DNA of 64,000 nucleotides from Piliocolobus tephrosceles (GCF_002776525.5 NC_045441.1:83339954-83403953), one strand, 5' to 3'; shown: positions 24,345 to 37,739, counted from the stretch's first letter. Translations and numbers: made by a program. Notes: generated by a model from the letters alone, not told the origin.

Positions 24345-26400
24345 TATAAATAATTGGGATATCAACATACAAAATCATACATGAAATACAGATGAATGTA
24401 AAAATAAAAAATAAAAATGTAAACATCACCCAATTTATGAAATATTGCTAACCTTTTTGAAGGTTCCATGTGCCTTATTCCTTTCCCTCCCCTGCCAAAA
24501 GTAATCAATATCCTGAATTTTAGTTTCATTATTCTTCTTGTTTTCTATGCAAATGAGCTTTCCATTTTAGAATAGTTTACATTCGCAAAACAGTTCCAGA
24601 GGCAGTGCAGAGAGTTCCTTTGTACTTCTCACCCATTTTTCCATGTTACTGGCAACTTATATTAGTATGATATATTTGACATAGCTAATGAATCCATCTT
24701 GATAAATTACTGTGAACTAAACTCAATGCTTCATTTGGATTTCTTCAGAAGTTTTTCACATGGTTACACTAGGGTAGTGAATTTTGGAGACATAAACCAG
24801 AGAGATAATCATTCTCAGCACATCATATTAAAGGTACATGTTATCAATATGACTTATCACTAACTACCTGCCTAAGGTAGTGCTTGTCAGGTTTCTCTAC
24901 CGTACAATTACTATCTCTCCTCTCTCCTCCAGCTCATTACTCTACTCTTTGAAATTAAATCCCAATGTATAGTCTGCACATAAGCAGTAAGGAGTTATAA
25001 TTCAATGTCTTGATGGAACAATGTCTACATAATTTATTTGGCATTCTTCTGCATGAAAACTTGTCTATTTCCCCCATCTGTTTAATTATTCAATAATGTA
25101 TTTATATAAGTACAAACTCATAGATATTTATTTTACACTTTTGGTTATAATCCAATATGGTTTATTCTGTTGCACAACTTGTTCCAGCTTTGACTACTGG
25201 GAGCTCTTTCAGTTGTCTTCTGTGTCCTTTTGATAAACCTTCACAGTTTTCTTTACTGAGCACATCCTTACTTTCTGGTATCACAAGACAAGACAGGATA
25301 ACCTCATCTTGTATATACCCTGCCCTGGTCCCATAACCATGCATTTCTCGAAGGAGCACTGGTTTCTTTTATTGGAGAATGGCATTACAAACCAAGATCT
25401 TGGTGCTGGATGTGCTCATTGCTAATGGGGTATCAGTGCTTCTAGGCCTTCTGAAGGGAAAGAGCTAGGAAATATATGCATGAACACTAATTCACATGTA
25501 TACCAGCAGAAATCTATAAATATTGCTAGGTATATCTGTCAGTATCTAATTAAGCCAAACATGAAGTCATATTGATGCATCCAACTCTAATCCAGTATGA
25601 CAAGGTTTATTCTAGCCTTCCTCCTTGCTTATTTGTAACTTCCCACTTCAACAGTGAGAAGCTTGGCTTCTACCATATGCCATCCATTTACTTATTTGTT
25701 CCATTTCCATGTATAAGTATAGTGATTTCATAATTGTTAAATTTCTAATGTGAGAACCAACTTTGTCAACTAGAACATAGTAGTTATATACACTTTCTTT
25801 TGGCTTTACTCTCAACGATCTCCATTCATTTCCAAAATTACTTAGGTCAGTTTAAAAAGAAAAGCAAAAAATAAAAATAAAAAATTTATACCACCTTCAG
25901 TGAGATTGTTTTATACATTTTAACAGATTTTTTTTGTCATTTGACACTTTATTAGGTGTACCCTGACTTCTTAATTTTTAATTGCATACATTAAAGTTCA
26001 CTGTTTGTGTTATACAGTTCTAGAAGTTTTTAAAAATGCATAGAGTCACATATCCACCAGTTCAATAATATATAGTTTAACCTAAAATATCCCCAGTGTT
26101 TCATATATTTATAACCACTCCCCTCCCCAAAGCTCTGATCTATTTTTGTCTTCATAATTTTATCCTTTCTAGAATGTTATATTATCAAAACAATGCAGTA
26201 TATATCCTATTTAGACTGGCTTCTTTCACATAGCAATATGCATTTAAGTTTCCTCCATGTCTTTTTGAGGCTTGATAGCTCATTTCTTTTTATCATTGAA
26301 TAGTATTTTGTTATATGGATTTACCAAAGTTTGTTTATCCATTTACCTAATGAAGGATATCTTGGTTGCCTCAATTATTTGATAAATAAAATGTTATCTG
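24345..26400 (-). mobile_element. Old L1M fragments (minus strand)
   Basis: Successive segments read as the reverse complement of an ancient L1 3' UTR and ORF2 end: 'cagtgcagagagttcctttg' with 'cttctcacccatttttcc' (about 24600), 'tgactactgggagctctttc' through 'attggagaatggcatt' (about 25190-25390), and 'actggcttctttcacatag' through 'tttgtttatccatttacc' (about 26210-26350). Gaps between segments are poorly matched, so this may be one broken L1 or several L1M/HAL1-like pieces. Confidence 0.65.
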
Positions 26401-26454
26401 ATGTTTTTTCTTAGGATTTTCAAACTAAAATATGCCATTAATAATATATGATTG

Positions 26455-26755
26455 TGCCAGGTGTGGTGGCTCACATCTGTAATCTCAGCACTTTGGGAGG
26501 CTGAGGTGAGTGGATCACTTAAGGTCAGGAGTTTGAGACCAGCCTGACCAACATGGTGAAACCACATTTCTAATAAAAATACAAAATTAGCTGGACGTGG
26601 TGGTACATGCCTGTAATCCCAGCTACTCAGGAGGCTGAAGCAGGAGAATCACTTCAACAGGGGAGGTGGAGTTTGCAGTGAGCTAAGATTATGCCATTAC
26701 ACTCCAGCTTGGACAACAAGAAAAAAATTCTATCTTTCAAAAAAAAAAAAAAAAA
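26455..26755 (+). mobile_element. Alu element (plus strand, S-type)
   Basis: A full dimer from tgccaggtgtggtggctc to an A tail of about 17. The short duplication gattg lies at 26450-26454 and directly after the tail. Diverged at many CpG positions. Confidence 0.95.
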
Positions 26756-26759
26756 GGAT

Positions 26760-28055
26760 TGCTTAGTTTTTAAATTTAACTCACTGATGCCCACAACTGA
26801 GAAATTCACTGTAATGCTTAATCTAAAATTAACTATTTTCCAACACTTACAAAGAGTCTGTTTGGAGACTAGATTGGGTGGTTTTATTTACTTTAGAGAC
26901 ATGCTAATAATAAACATATCTAATTTTCCATGATGTTTGCTTACTTTAAAGAAAATCATCAGAACGCTTCATCCCTTTTGGTTAATCTGTAATAATGTCC
27001 CCAATGAATGTTAATTTCAAATTATCTGATGGACATTGAGAAAAAAAGTTTAAAAGAGCCATGTAATTACTGTTTCCTCTGTTTTATAAAGTCATTGGAA
27101 GCTATTGTCTGTTATATCTTTCAAAATATCGCTTCACATTATGACACACAGTTTTTCGAGCTAAATGCTGGGACGTGCTGGTATCTGAGTGTTTTTCCTT
27201 ATTAAGTTTCCTTATGCCTATTACCTTTGGTAGCCACACTTTTAAGTCAAATCTATTAAGTTCAATACTGTATTTTGATAAGTATTATTTGCATAAGCTT
27301 TAGTATAATTTACTTTCTACTATACAGTTTTTGATATTTTATCCATACTTTGATAATGCTATAATTTATATACTGTATTTTTCAAAACTTAAAGGAGACA
27401 GGCAGAGTATGTATTTATTAAATATATATATCTCAATATTTTAAAAATAATTTTTAAAGAGTTTATATAAATAATGGGTTCATATTTCAAAAATAAAATT
27501 TTGAATGTGTATAATAAAGCAATATGGATGATAGATGTTCAAATGAGTATGTCCCAAAATGGTAGATGACATATTTTTGAAATGCCTTTTTAAATTTTTG
27601 TTTAGGTGGTGAGAAAGCAACTATATTCCTTGGAGGTCAGAAACTATAATAAAATAGTAATCCATATGTGCTTACCATATCAAATGCTGAAACTGGCATT
27701 TACCCTGGAGGTATCTTTTGATAGCTGTTGACTGACCTAGATTTGGGATATAATAACCAAAGTGCTTGACGGATACGAAGCAAAACCTGGAACCTCAGCA
27801 AACAGGTTAAATTTAAAACCCACATTAAAACCCCATATAAGCCCCCACAAAAGGCAACACATTCTTCAAATAAACTAAGTTAAAAAAATTACTCTGATAG
27901 GAAGACAATGGGAGAATAATTAAAAAGTTTCCTCTAAGAACTTCTTACCATAATCCAACATTTAAACAAGTTTAGAGTTATAAGTAACAATACCAATATA
28001 GTTCAAAATGCCTGAACCGAAATCTGAAATTTCAAATCTGAAATTCTCTTTTAAT
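26760..28055. other. AT-rich stretch, nothing recognised
   Basis: Two AT-rich frames (26691-26933 and 27008-27205) have no recognisable family. A low-complexity A/T patch lies at 27410-27490. No gene supported. Confidence 0.45.
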
Positions 28056-28059
28056 TGAT

Positions 28060-29160
28060 CCCAAATTAGTGTTTCCACTAATGTGTGCTTCCAGAAACAA
28101 AGTGACCAGGAGATGAAAGGTACAGAAGTTTAACAAAAACATAAGAGAAACAGAAAACATTTTGGAGGAAGATGAGAGGGAGAAGTTAATACTGAAATAC
28201 AATAATGGCTAGGATTTTTCCAGAAATGATTAATGATGTGAATTTGCCTTTTGAGGAATCTCAAAGATCACCAAGGATACTTTTTTTTAAAAAAAGTCTG
28301 CAATGAGGCAAATGGTAGTGAAACTGTAGAACTTACAAAAGGAGTAAAAGAGAAAAGATATTCTATATGAAGAACGAACACTTAAAATGACAATGACTTT
28401 TCAGGCTGGGCGTGTGGCTCATGCCTGTAATCCCAGCACTTTGGAAGGCCAAGACGGGCGGATCAGGAGGTCAGAAAATCAAAACCATCCTGGTCAACAC
28501 GGTGAAACCCCGATTCTACTAAAAAAAAAAAAAAAAAAAAAAAATACAAAAAATTATCCGGGCGTGGTGGTGGGCGCCTGTAGTCCCATCTACTCCCAAG
28601 GCTGAGGCAGGAGAATGGGGTGAACCCAGGAGGCGGAGCTTGCAGTGAGCTGAGATTGCACCACTGCACTCCACACTGGGTGACAAGCGAGACTGTCTAA
28701 ACAACAACAACAAAAAATCCAGTGATTTTTCAACAATAATGGAAGCCAGAGACATAAGAGAGAAGGAAAAAACTTGTTTATAAAGCTAGAAAGATAATCC
28801 CCAAAAAAACTATTTTCTAAAAGTTAGAGTGGAAATTAAGATATCTACAGATAGACACAAACCCATCATAAATAAATCTAAAAAACTAATACTCCCTAAA
28901 GCACCACATAAATTCTATACTTGAAGTATGAAGAAAAATATCTGAGAAGGAAGGTCTATGATGCTGGAAATAATAGAGATCATACAAATTAGAAAAAATA
29001 TGTAGATCTAAATAAACACTTACTGCATTAAACAACAACAATAACTAACTTGCAGCATCAAAATTAATATATTTAAATATATTTCTGGACAGTAAAGGTA
29101 TTTATGTAAACAGTAGGGTGGCTGGAAGTAACGCATGACAAGGATCTTTGGTTTAAAAGG
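28060..29160 (+). mobile_element. Old L1M ORF1-end/inter-ORF fragment (plus strand), split by an Alu
   Basis: The segment 'gtagtgaaactgtagaac' near 28315, followed after the Alu by 'tttcaacaataatggaagcc' near 28730, matches the ORF1 3' part of ancient L1M elements in the expected order. The downstream A-rich part fits the spacer between ORF1 and ORF2. It is strongly decayed, with no usable reading frame. Confidence 0.6.
28404..28717 (+). mobile_element. Alu element (plus strand, Y-type)
   Basis: It starts ggctgggcgtgtggctc and has Y-like 'ccatcctggtcaacacggtg'. The internal A-rich linker is expanded (about 28520-28544), and the tail is of caacaacaacaaaaaa type. Imperfect duplications tgacttttca and tgatttttca flank it. 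Confidence 0.95.
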
Positions 29161-29204
29161 AAGACGGTAAAAATATTGTATAACTTTAAGCTTTTGCATG
29201 TTAC

Positions 29205-29642
29205 ATTTGCACGAGTACAACATCTGCAAGCTGGAGAACCAGGAAAGCTAATGGTGTAATGCACTTCCAACTCTAAGGTCCTGAGAAACATAGGATGGCA
29301 CCAGTGTGCATCTCTAAACCTGAAAGCCTAAGAACCTAGCACTCTGATGTCCAAGGGCAGGAGAATACGGATGGCCAGCTCAAGAGGAGAGAAAGAACAT
29401 TGGCCCTATTGTTCTTGTCCAAGTAGTTCTATTCAGATGCTCAATAAATGGATTAGATGATGCCTGCCAATATGAGTGAAGGCAAATCTTAACTCAGTCT
29501 ACTAATTCAAATGCTAGTCTGTTCCAAAAACATCCTCATGGATATACCCAGAGATAATGTTTCACTGGCTATCTGGGCGTCTTTTAACTCAGTCATGTTG
29601 ACACATAAAATTAACCATTCATAAGTTACATAAGAACAAGGA
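29205..29642 (-). mobile_element. LTR-like interspersed repeat, family not named (minus strand)
   Basis: Its sequence is the reverse complement of the repeat at 44940-45476. Shared landmarks are 'gcaagctggagaaccagg', 'aatcttaactcagtctac' with 'ttcaaatgctagtctg', and 'tcatgttgacacataaaatt'. The family is widespread in primate DNA and has TG...CA-type ends, so I read it as a solo LTR, but I cannot name it with confidence. Confidence 0.55.
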
Positions 29643-29739
29643 GAAAGTTCCAGTCAGAAGATACCAGGAGGAACCTGGGATTCTTTACACCTTTCTGAAA
29701 CATTAGAAAGATAATATAGGGATCCCCATTGAATATAGC

Positions 29740-30109
29740 TGTATTAGTTTGTTTTCATGCTGCTGATAAAGACGTAACCAAGACTGGGCATTTTACTAAA
29801 GACAGAGTTTTATTGGACTTACAGTTCTACATGGCTGGGGAGGCCTCATAATCATGGCAGAAAGCAAGAAGGAGCAAGTCACACCTTACATGGATGGCAG
29901 CAGGTAAAAAAAGAGAGCTTGTCCAGGGCAACTCCAGTTTTTAAAAGCATCAAATCTCAGGAGACTCATTCACCATCACAAGAACAGCATGGGAAAGATT
30001 CATTCCCATAATTCAATCATCTCCCACCCGGGCCCTTCCACAACATGTGGAAATTATGGGAACTACAAGATGAGAGATTTGGGTAGGGACACAGAGACAA
30101 ACCATATCA
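29740..30109 (-). mobile_element. THE1/MST-type MaLR solo LTR (minus strand)
   Basis: The plus-strand reading tgtattagtttgttttcatg, 'ctgctgataaagacgtaacc', ggctggggaggcctcataat and 'cattcccataattcaatc' through 'gacaaaccatatca' is the reverse complement of a THE1/MST LTR at nearly full length (about 370 bp). There is no internal region. The flanking 5-mers do not match perfectly, so the target duplication has decayed or I have mis-set an end. Confidence 0.85.
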
Positions 30110-32070
30110 ATATTTCAAGCCAAAATTTGTTCAACTATCAAAGAAAAACAATTCCTGTTAACTCCTGAGTTTTCACAGGGAAGACAATAGCTAATACGGT
30201 AACTTGCCAAATGGCTTAGAGAGCGAAGTGTCTGTTAGCAGATAGGGCCTCTGAGTAACATCAAAACCTAACTGCACCTACAAATATACATTCTTTCAGA
30301 GCAGGAAATCTGTATAGGAAGAGTATCATCCCTAATCCATCTACCTTTACCACAAAACCTCCCAAATTTCAGATAAAATTTTGGAATAAATGTATAACTG
30401 CCCCTTTATTTGCATTAATGATCCTATAAATATGGTCCATTGTTTTGGACTAATTCATCTCCTAAATTCTTTTCATATCTTATGGTGAAATGTAAGATAT
30501 ATATTTGTGGTTAATGGAAAACTAACAAAATGCCTCAAATTCCTGAAAACAACAGATAGATACAAAAGTATTAAATTCAGACTTCCCATTTAAATATTTC
30601 CTGCAGTGATAAATTCCAGAGCAAAAGGTTAACTTGAAAAATTCGATAAAGAACATTTTATTTTCTTAATGATCTGAGTACTAACATTAATTAATAATGC
30701 ATTATTTTATTGCACATAATGTATGGTGATTTTCAATTTCATTATAATGTTTCATCAGGTGTAAACAGATGTATATAAGATGGCTTTTATATGTTACCGA
30801 TTTCACAATGAAAAGAAGACATTCTCTCTTTAATCTTAAGAAAGCTTATGAAAAGTAAAAACCTAATTTCTGAAAGATGCAGAAAGGAGATATAATTCCT
30901 AATAGACTTTTTATCAAAACATTTTTCATATATAGTATATTGTAATTGTTCATAGTTGTTCTTTGTACATCTGCACATTTAATATGGTCCAACTGAGGAA
31001 AAATAGACTATTCAAGGGGAAAACATAAATTTTCTAATAGAAAATGATATGCAGTTGTACTGAATTATCTGATACGGTCCTCTTATTAGCCAGATTTTAG
31101 CAATATTGTATTGTTTAGCCAAAATCAGATCAATACCTCACTGAAAAGGCAGCAGTCACAGAGAAAACCTGGTATTGTTTTATGAGAAAAGATAAATTAG
31201 CAGAGTAAATACAAGTTAGTGATCTCATTTAGACAATTGGACTCTAAACCATAAACATTTCAATACTCAGGGAAAAACAAAAGACATTTTAATCCAAAAT
31301 AAAAGTTCCTGCTCTCAGAAAGGTAGCAGATAACATAATATGATGCCCAACTATTTTCACTTTGGTGATGGAATCTTTAGTACATAAACATAAACTGAAT
31401 TTTACTCAAAAATAAGAATAATCCAATATGAGGTGACTAGAAATCTAATGCTGCATTTCAAGTAGGGATACAAATTATATATGCATTGAAATGTTTCCTC
31501 TTTTGCATTGGTTGATGGCAGGATTTAGTGTAGTAATTTATTCAGGAGCACTTTAAGCTCAAAGTGGAAAAGGATTGAGAGAAGATTATTATTAGTAGCC
31601 TTCTAGAAGGGAAATATGTGCACCCTGATTCAATGGATGAAGCTAATAAATATAATTGTAGACTGCCACTATGGTGACTTCCACTCAAAGACAACAGAAT
31701 TCTGGTTAAAATTTATTTCATAATGAAATAAAGAATATCTATGTAAGGATGCTCATTATACAAGTTTGTCTCACAACGTTTAATTTTTTTAAGACAAAAG
31801 AGTATGAAAAAATGTTAACTTACAATGCAATTTACTAGGTAAATGATATTGGACAAGAGAGTTATTATATATCAATCTCATTTCTCCATCTGTCCTATAG
31901 TAGGTAATATAAATTGCCATTTCAAATATGAAATTTATATAAAATGCCACGTTTCTTGTTTAAAATATAATAGTTCCTCAATATACAAATAGGAAACCAC
32001 TGGAGGAGAATCAAGGTCAAATAGGTGTATATAGTGCCATATTTTTTTTTAAACATTAAGATAAAAAGCC
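30110..32070. other. AT-rich stretch, nothing recognised
   Basis: No gene or named repeat seen; the scattered short frames are AT-rich. Confidence 0.45.
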
Positions 32071-32074
32071 AAAA

Positions 32075-32140
32075 TTAGATAGATAGAAGATTGATAGATA
32101 TAGACGATAGATATAGATGATAAATAGATATATAGATATA
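32075..32140 (+). repeat. Imperfect (GATA)n tract
   Basis: Interrupted gatagata/tagatata units, diverged from a tetranucleotide repeat. Confidence 0.85.
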
Positions 32141-32244
32141 AAGCAAAATAAATAAATATTTAAGAAGCAAAAGATAACCTACATAAGTCAGGCATGTAAA
32201 AATGAACAAGATACATGTACTCTTCATTTTAAAGTCTCCTTTAA

Positions 32245-32282
32245 ATTCAGGAAATTAAATAACATTCAGGAAATTAAATAAC
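32245..32282 (+). repeat. 19-bp tandem duplication
   Basis: Two perfect adjacent copies of attcaggaaattaaataac. Confidence 0.95.
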
Positions 32283-32581
32283 ATCCTCTGTATTTAAAAT
32301 ACATATAATATAAATAATGGCTACTTATGTAAAGCCTATAAATTATTTTTGTGTAATACTGTACATTCATAACATTTATCAATATATTTACTTTGCTCTC
32401 CTTATTTTTTAAAGGAGGTAAAAAATATGGACAGTGCTCAAGAAAAAAAAAAAACAGATAAAATCATTATGGAGATATAAAATAATACCCTAAGGGAAGA
32501 GTTGAGGTAGTTGGTATTATTTAGTTTGCAAAAAAGTGAGATTAGACATCTGCCTTCATTAGAATCTCCATTAAACTAGAT

Positions 32582-32663
32582 GATTTCTTGAGATCCAGTT
32601 TTCTTTTTCTGTAATCTAGAATGTGATTTCTGGAGATCCAGTTTTTTCTGTAATCTATAATGC
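32582..32663 (+). repeat. ~41-bp tandem duplication
   Basis: Two adjacent copies (32582-32624 and 32625-32663) share agatccagtttt and ctgtaatcta. The second copy lacks a few bases in the T-rich middle. Confidence 0.88.
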
Positions 32664-32790
32664 TATTGTCTTCTAAAATAAACATATAAAAAGATGCAGA
32701 AATAGATGTAGTTTGATAAGTGACATATAATTGGTAACCAATACTAGCATTAAGTACACTGACTATTACTAAAACACACATACACACATT

Positions 32791-32973
32791 CAGTGTTTCT
32801 CAACTTATAGAGCCAGAAGCACACAAATCAGAATTGCCTCATGATTTTTAAAATACGGATTCATGTGTTTCTTCTAGACCTATCAAATCAAAATTTTTGG
32901 TGGTAGAATTTCATAATCTGTGGGTTTAATGAGCACATGATTTGATTTGTATGCATGCTGAAGTTGAGAACTG
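32791..32973 (+). mobile_element. Short hAT-Charlie-like MITE with terminal inverted repeats
   Basis: The left end is cagtgtttctcaactt and the right end aagttgagaactg, which is an inverted copy. Ends of this cagNggttctcaa type are typical of non-autonomous hAT (Charlie/MER) elements. The internal segment lacks coding capacity. An intact 8-bp target duplication is not visible. The strand assignment is arbitrary. Confidence 0.6.
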
Positions 32974-33279
32974 CTTAATTAGAGAACTACTTACTTGCTC
33001 CTATACATTTTGTTGACTTTCACCGCCACCATGGTGGTCACCTCCACTTAAGCTAGCCTGAAAGGGAAAAAGAGCTTGGACAACTGTGTTGAGTAAGGTT
33101 TTATGAGTCAGGACTGATAATTGCCTTCCACTCACTTTTAGTTGTCTACAGCTCAGTTATATGGCCATGCCATATGTAACAGTGTCTTGTAAGTCTAGTC
33201 TAGTTGCACGCACAAAGAAGAAACAACTCTCTGCCTAATTTTAAACACATGGAAGACAAAGAAAAAAAAGATTATTTTT

Positions 33280-33425
33280 CAATGTTTGTGAAAGTGTGGT
33301 GCATGCAGTCTCTGGAGTTCCCTAGATCCCAACCTGATGAGATCAAAATCTGTGGCAGTGGGGCCTGTAAATAATCATTTTAAACAATTTCCTTATGAGA
33401 TTCCTAGATATTTTGAAATTTGCGA
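33280..33425 (+). repeat. Possible MER-type hAT fragment
   Basis: Phrases such as gatcaaaatctgtggcagtg and 'atttccttatgagattcc' resemble non-autonomous hAT MER elements. Ends are not resolvable. Low confidence. Confidence 0.35.
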
Positions 33426-33554
33426 ATGATGGTGGCTGGCAAATGCTTCTTTTGTGTGACAATTCTTTACCATGCTTAACCCAGAGGGAATTTTTTTTTT
33501 AATTTTTTTCTTCTATTTTTGTATAAAGCATAGTTATTTAAAAGACTATTTAGA

Positions 33555-34380
33555 AGACATTTTTTAATTTCAATTTTTATTTTAGATTCAGGGGGTACAT
33601 GTGCAGGTTTTTACACAGGTATATTATGTGACACTGAGGTTTGAGATATGAATGATCCTGTGACCCAGCTGCCGAGCATAGTACTCAATATGTAGTTTTT
33701 CAACTCTTGTCCCCTTCCTCCTTCCCCACTGTAATAGTCCCCAGTATCTATTGTTCCCACCTTTATGTCCATGTGTAATGCTAAATGTTTAGCTTCCACT
33801 TGTAAGCGAGAAAATGCAATATTTGTTTTTCCATTCCTGCATTAATTCACTTAGATTTATGATCTCCAACTGCATTCATGTTGCCACAAATGACATGATC
33901 TCATTCTTTTCCATGATGCATATGTGCCACATTTTCTTTATCCAATCAACCACTGATGGGCACCTGGGTTTATTCCTTGTCTTTGTTATCGTGAATAGTG
34001 CTGCAATGAACATACAAATGCATGTGGTTTTTTGGTAGAACAATTTATTTTTCTTTGGGTATATACCCAGTAATGAAATTGCTGGGTCAAACGGAAGCTT
34101 TGTTTTAAGTTATTTGAGAAATCTCCAAACTGCTTTCCACAGTGGCTAAACTAATTTACATTCTCACCATCCGTGTATAAGCATTCCCTTTTCTCCACAG
34201 CCTCACCAACATCTGTAATTTTGTACTTTTTAATAATGGCCATTCTAACTGGTGTGAGATGGTATTTCATTGTGGTGTTAATTTGTATTTCTCCGATGAT
34301 TACTGATGTTGAGCATTTTTTAATATATTATTGGCCACTTGTATGTCTTCTTTTGAAAAGTGTCTGCTCATGTTCTTTAG
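33555..34380 (-). mobile_element. LINE-1 3' end (minus strand), 5'-truncated
   Basis: It begins on the plus strand with a T-rich head and 'gattcagggggtacatgtgc' (L1 3' terminus, reverse complement). It passes 'ttgggtatatacccagtaat' and 'ccattctaactggtgtgag', and stops near 34380, so only the last ~800 bp are present. The two open frames on the plus strand here (33814-34038 and 34173-34457) are antisense readings of ORF2 sequence. L1PB/L1MA-like divergence. Confidence 0.92.
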
Positions 34381-36510
34381 GCATACATGTTTTAATGAAG
34401 AATTGCACCAGCGTTAACTCTAAAAATGAAGCCCTTCTGCATACAATCTTAAAGTGAGGCAAATGTGCTCATGAGCTGGTGCTGAACACTGGAGCTTTGG
34501 TTGTGTTTTCTCCAACAGAGGCAATGGGGTGAAAGAGAACAGACTCAGAGCTTTGTTTTGGTTTTATTGAGACAAAAATAATAGCATCTATATTAGCTAT
34601 TTTTTCTACTGAAGAGCTCTTCTCAAACAAATGTTAATACTCTGCACTGAAGGACGATTATGTGAACCTTTATTTCTAAGATAAGATGCAACAGTTGTTC
34701 ATTTACTTGGCCATTTGGGATAAGCAGCTAAATGTTACTTACAGGTCCCAGAATATAAGTTGTACATAGTAATCTAGTATTCTCAGTGATCTCTTACCAA
34801 CACCAACATCTTCCAAAAATAAGCTGAATAAATATATAATGGAAAATTGCAAATCTATTATGATGTTTTTAGAAAAAGAACAAGTTTACTAATTTTTTTT
34901 GGCCTAATAAGAAGCACCCTACAATTGGATTCCCCAAACAATTGGATGGATTTATAAGGAAAGAATCTGTAGCCTAAGCCATTTTAAAATACGTTCACAA
35001 TAATTAGTGAATATTCTGATACATGTTCAGATGTCTTGGACTCAATAACTTTATTTATGAAGCAGTAAAATAGTTAGAACACAAAGAGGGTTGATTATTC
35101 TATTCTTATACTATGAAATCTCTGCATTCTTATTTAAAGAATTGGGATAAATTTAAATTCTAACAAATATTGATGAAGAATCTGCTGTGGGCTGGGCACC
35201 TAGAAGAAAAAATCTGCAGAAACACTGTTCTCATGGTCCTAACTCAACAATATAATCTCATAGTATTTTTATGAGTACGGACTGAAGTTCTTTTTCAGAG
35301 ATCTAGGTTTCAATTATCCAAAAAATATTATTTGGACGGCAAAAGAAAGTTGTATGAAAATTAGCTTTATAAATATTCTTTCCAAATGCAATCTATTCAT
35401 TTATTTTTATAAATAACATATAGTCCAGTAAGAATCATAAACCTTCTATCATAATTTTAAATACCTCCATAATAATTTAATAACGATGAAGATATGTTCT
35501 TTCATTTATCTTTAAAACACTATTTGGGAAATGGAAAGATTAATATGCTCATTTTAACTATGAGTTAGAGTTATGAGATGCCTTTTGTGTAATGGTTAGA
35601 TAATAACATCTTTAACTAAATAGTGTTTATTTGCTTCTATTAATCTACCTCGTTAAATGCCTTAATGTTTAAAGAATTTTCAATCAGAATAATGTTCACT
35701 AGCCATTAAATTAAGGTAACAGATGTTAGAACAGTACAAGTATTCATACATGAAAGGAAGACAAAAGAAGCAAAATCAATAATCACCATATTGAAAATGG
35801 AAAGTCATCAATTTTTAATCAACATCCTCAATTACATTTAAGAAAAATTTAATTAAAATTTTCTTCCTTGGTTTGTCTCGTTGTGTATAAATTGCTCCTG
35901 CCCAGTGTCTTTCCTTAGTTTACTGAATCACATTGGTAAATTCTACTGCACAATATTTTAAACTTTGAAATGACAAAACCAAAAGAAAATTAAATTAAAA
36001 ATAAAATTAAAACAAAGCAAGTTTTATAAAGAGTTTAAAATATGTAATAAATTCAGTAATTTTTAAATTACAAGACATTGTTATGTATCAATAAAAAAAG
36101 TGACATTCCAACAGATATTAGACAAAAGATTACAACCATGGTGTTTCTGGGAAAAAATAGAAATTAGTTCATCTATATACAATAAACTATTTCTACTGTA
36201 ATCTGTTTTCAACTTGTCATCTGCTTTGCCAAAACCAATGATCTCCATTTTGTTAAATCCAGTAAATATTTTTATGGCATTCTTCAAATTCTCACCAAAA
36301 GCTGAAACTGATTATGAACTGCAGATTCTGTACAATTCAGATTACAAACTGTACAACTCAGCCTCTTTATAGCAAATTTTCCTTTGATGCTGCTAGCAAA
36401 ACACCATATTTTCTGAAGTTCCAAATTATCTTTCATACCAGTTGCTCTGGGAACAAATTCCATACGACTGTCACAGAACAACTTTTATTCGTTAAATACT
36501 CCTCTCCCCA
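34381..36510. other. AT-rich stretch, nothing recognised
   Basis: No gene or named repeat. Overlapping minus-strand frames at 36081-36481 show no known family and no exon-like boundaries that I can defend. Confidence 0.45.
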
Positions 36511-36523
36511 GATAAGTGGATTT

Positions 36524-36808
36524 CTTTTTTCTTTTTTAAGACAGTCTCACTGTGTAGCCCAGGCTAGAGGCTAGAGTGCAGTGGCACGATCTCAGCTCAC
36601 TGCAATCTCCACCTCCTGGGCTCAAGCAAGTCTCTTGCCTCAGCCTTCTGAGTAGCTGGGATTATAGTTGCCTGCCACCACGCCTGGTTAATTTTTGTAT
36701 TTTTTGTAGAAACTGGTGTTCACCATGTTTTCCAGGCTGGTCTCCAACTTCTGAGCCTCAGCCTCCCAAAGTGCTGACACTACAGGCATGAGCCACCATG
36801 CCCACCCT
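36524..36808 (-). mobile_element. Alu element (minus strand, J/S-type)
   Basis: Full reverse-orientation dimer with a short internal duplication near the start (gaggctagaggctagag). The target duplication taagtgg occurs at 36513-36519 and 36809-36815. Confidence 0.94.
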
Positions 36809-36819
36809 TAAGTGGCTTT

Positions 36820-37500
36820 TCATTCTACCTACACTTGAGACATAACTTGGGAAGCTTTAAAAATTGAATTTCCACAGGGTTGGGTCCAAAAAGATTATTA
36901 AACCTCTCCTAATGTTCTTAATGTGAGTTGGAATTTACCAACGCTGGTAAACTCTTCTATGCACGTGGCTTTAATTCTTGTGTGTACACTGACTCCCTTT
37001 AGATGTATATGTGTATGTGCATGCATACACACATATGATCTCCCAAACATATTCGCACATAAATTCCATACTTCTTGAATAACTTCATACTTTTTTACAT
37101 TATCTGTGCTTCCCAATAAGTGTTACAGACAATATTTTTCTAATTGCCCTCCATGAAATTTTGATAATATAAATATACCACATAAATGTTTATATACTAT
37201 ATGGCTTTCCATACTTTGTGCATAAAAAGTAAGATTTTTTTACTCCCCAGCAACCAATTTTTACCCTCTTTGGTTGCAATATCATCCTTGCTAAGGATGT
37301 GTGGGTAAAACATATTACAGGCCCTTTAAATTGTACACATCGAGAACAGAAGTCATTAACTTTGCTCAAACAATGTCTCCTCCAAAGATGTTTATATCAG
37401 TAATTGGCACTAACATTCAATCTACAAGGAAGGCTTCTTTGTAATCTCTTGCACCTTGAATCCTGTTTCAAACCACCTGGTCCTTTTTATACTGTTTTCT
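36820..37500. other. AT-rich stretch, nothing recognised
   Basis: No gene or named repeat seen. Confidence 0.45.
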
Positions 37501-37503
37501 GAG

Positions 37504-37546
<43 letters not shown>
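37504..37546 (+). repeat. (ATA)n microsatellite
   Basis: A pure trinucleotide tract of about 14 units, likely polymorphic in length. Confidence 0.97.
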
Positions 37547-37549
<3 letters not shown>

Positions 37550-37739
37550 GATTTTACTAATTTATCTATATTGGATGCGTGTGTATTAGTTAAAAGTAGC
37601 TTTCAGTATAAAAGTACATTATTATCCAAAATCGCCAATTTCTTCATGATTATTTCAAGTACTATTTTGTTTTCATTGTCAAAAATAGCATAGTATAGGT
37701 GATTAAAGAAGTGCAAAAGAAGTCTAGTTTTTATTTAAC

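Noticed and set aside
33018..33055. Perfect Kozak-like gccaccatggtgg
   Set aside because: The ATG opens only six codons before a TAA. The match rests on a short cca/tgg palindrome and lies next to repeats.
33814..34457. Two hydrophobic plus-strand frames
   Set aside because: They are antisense readings of the minus-strand L1 ORF2 3' end.
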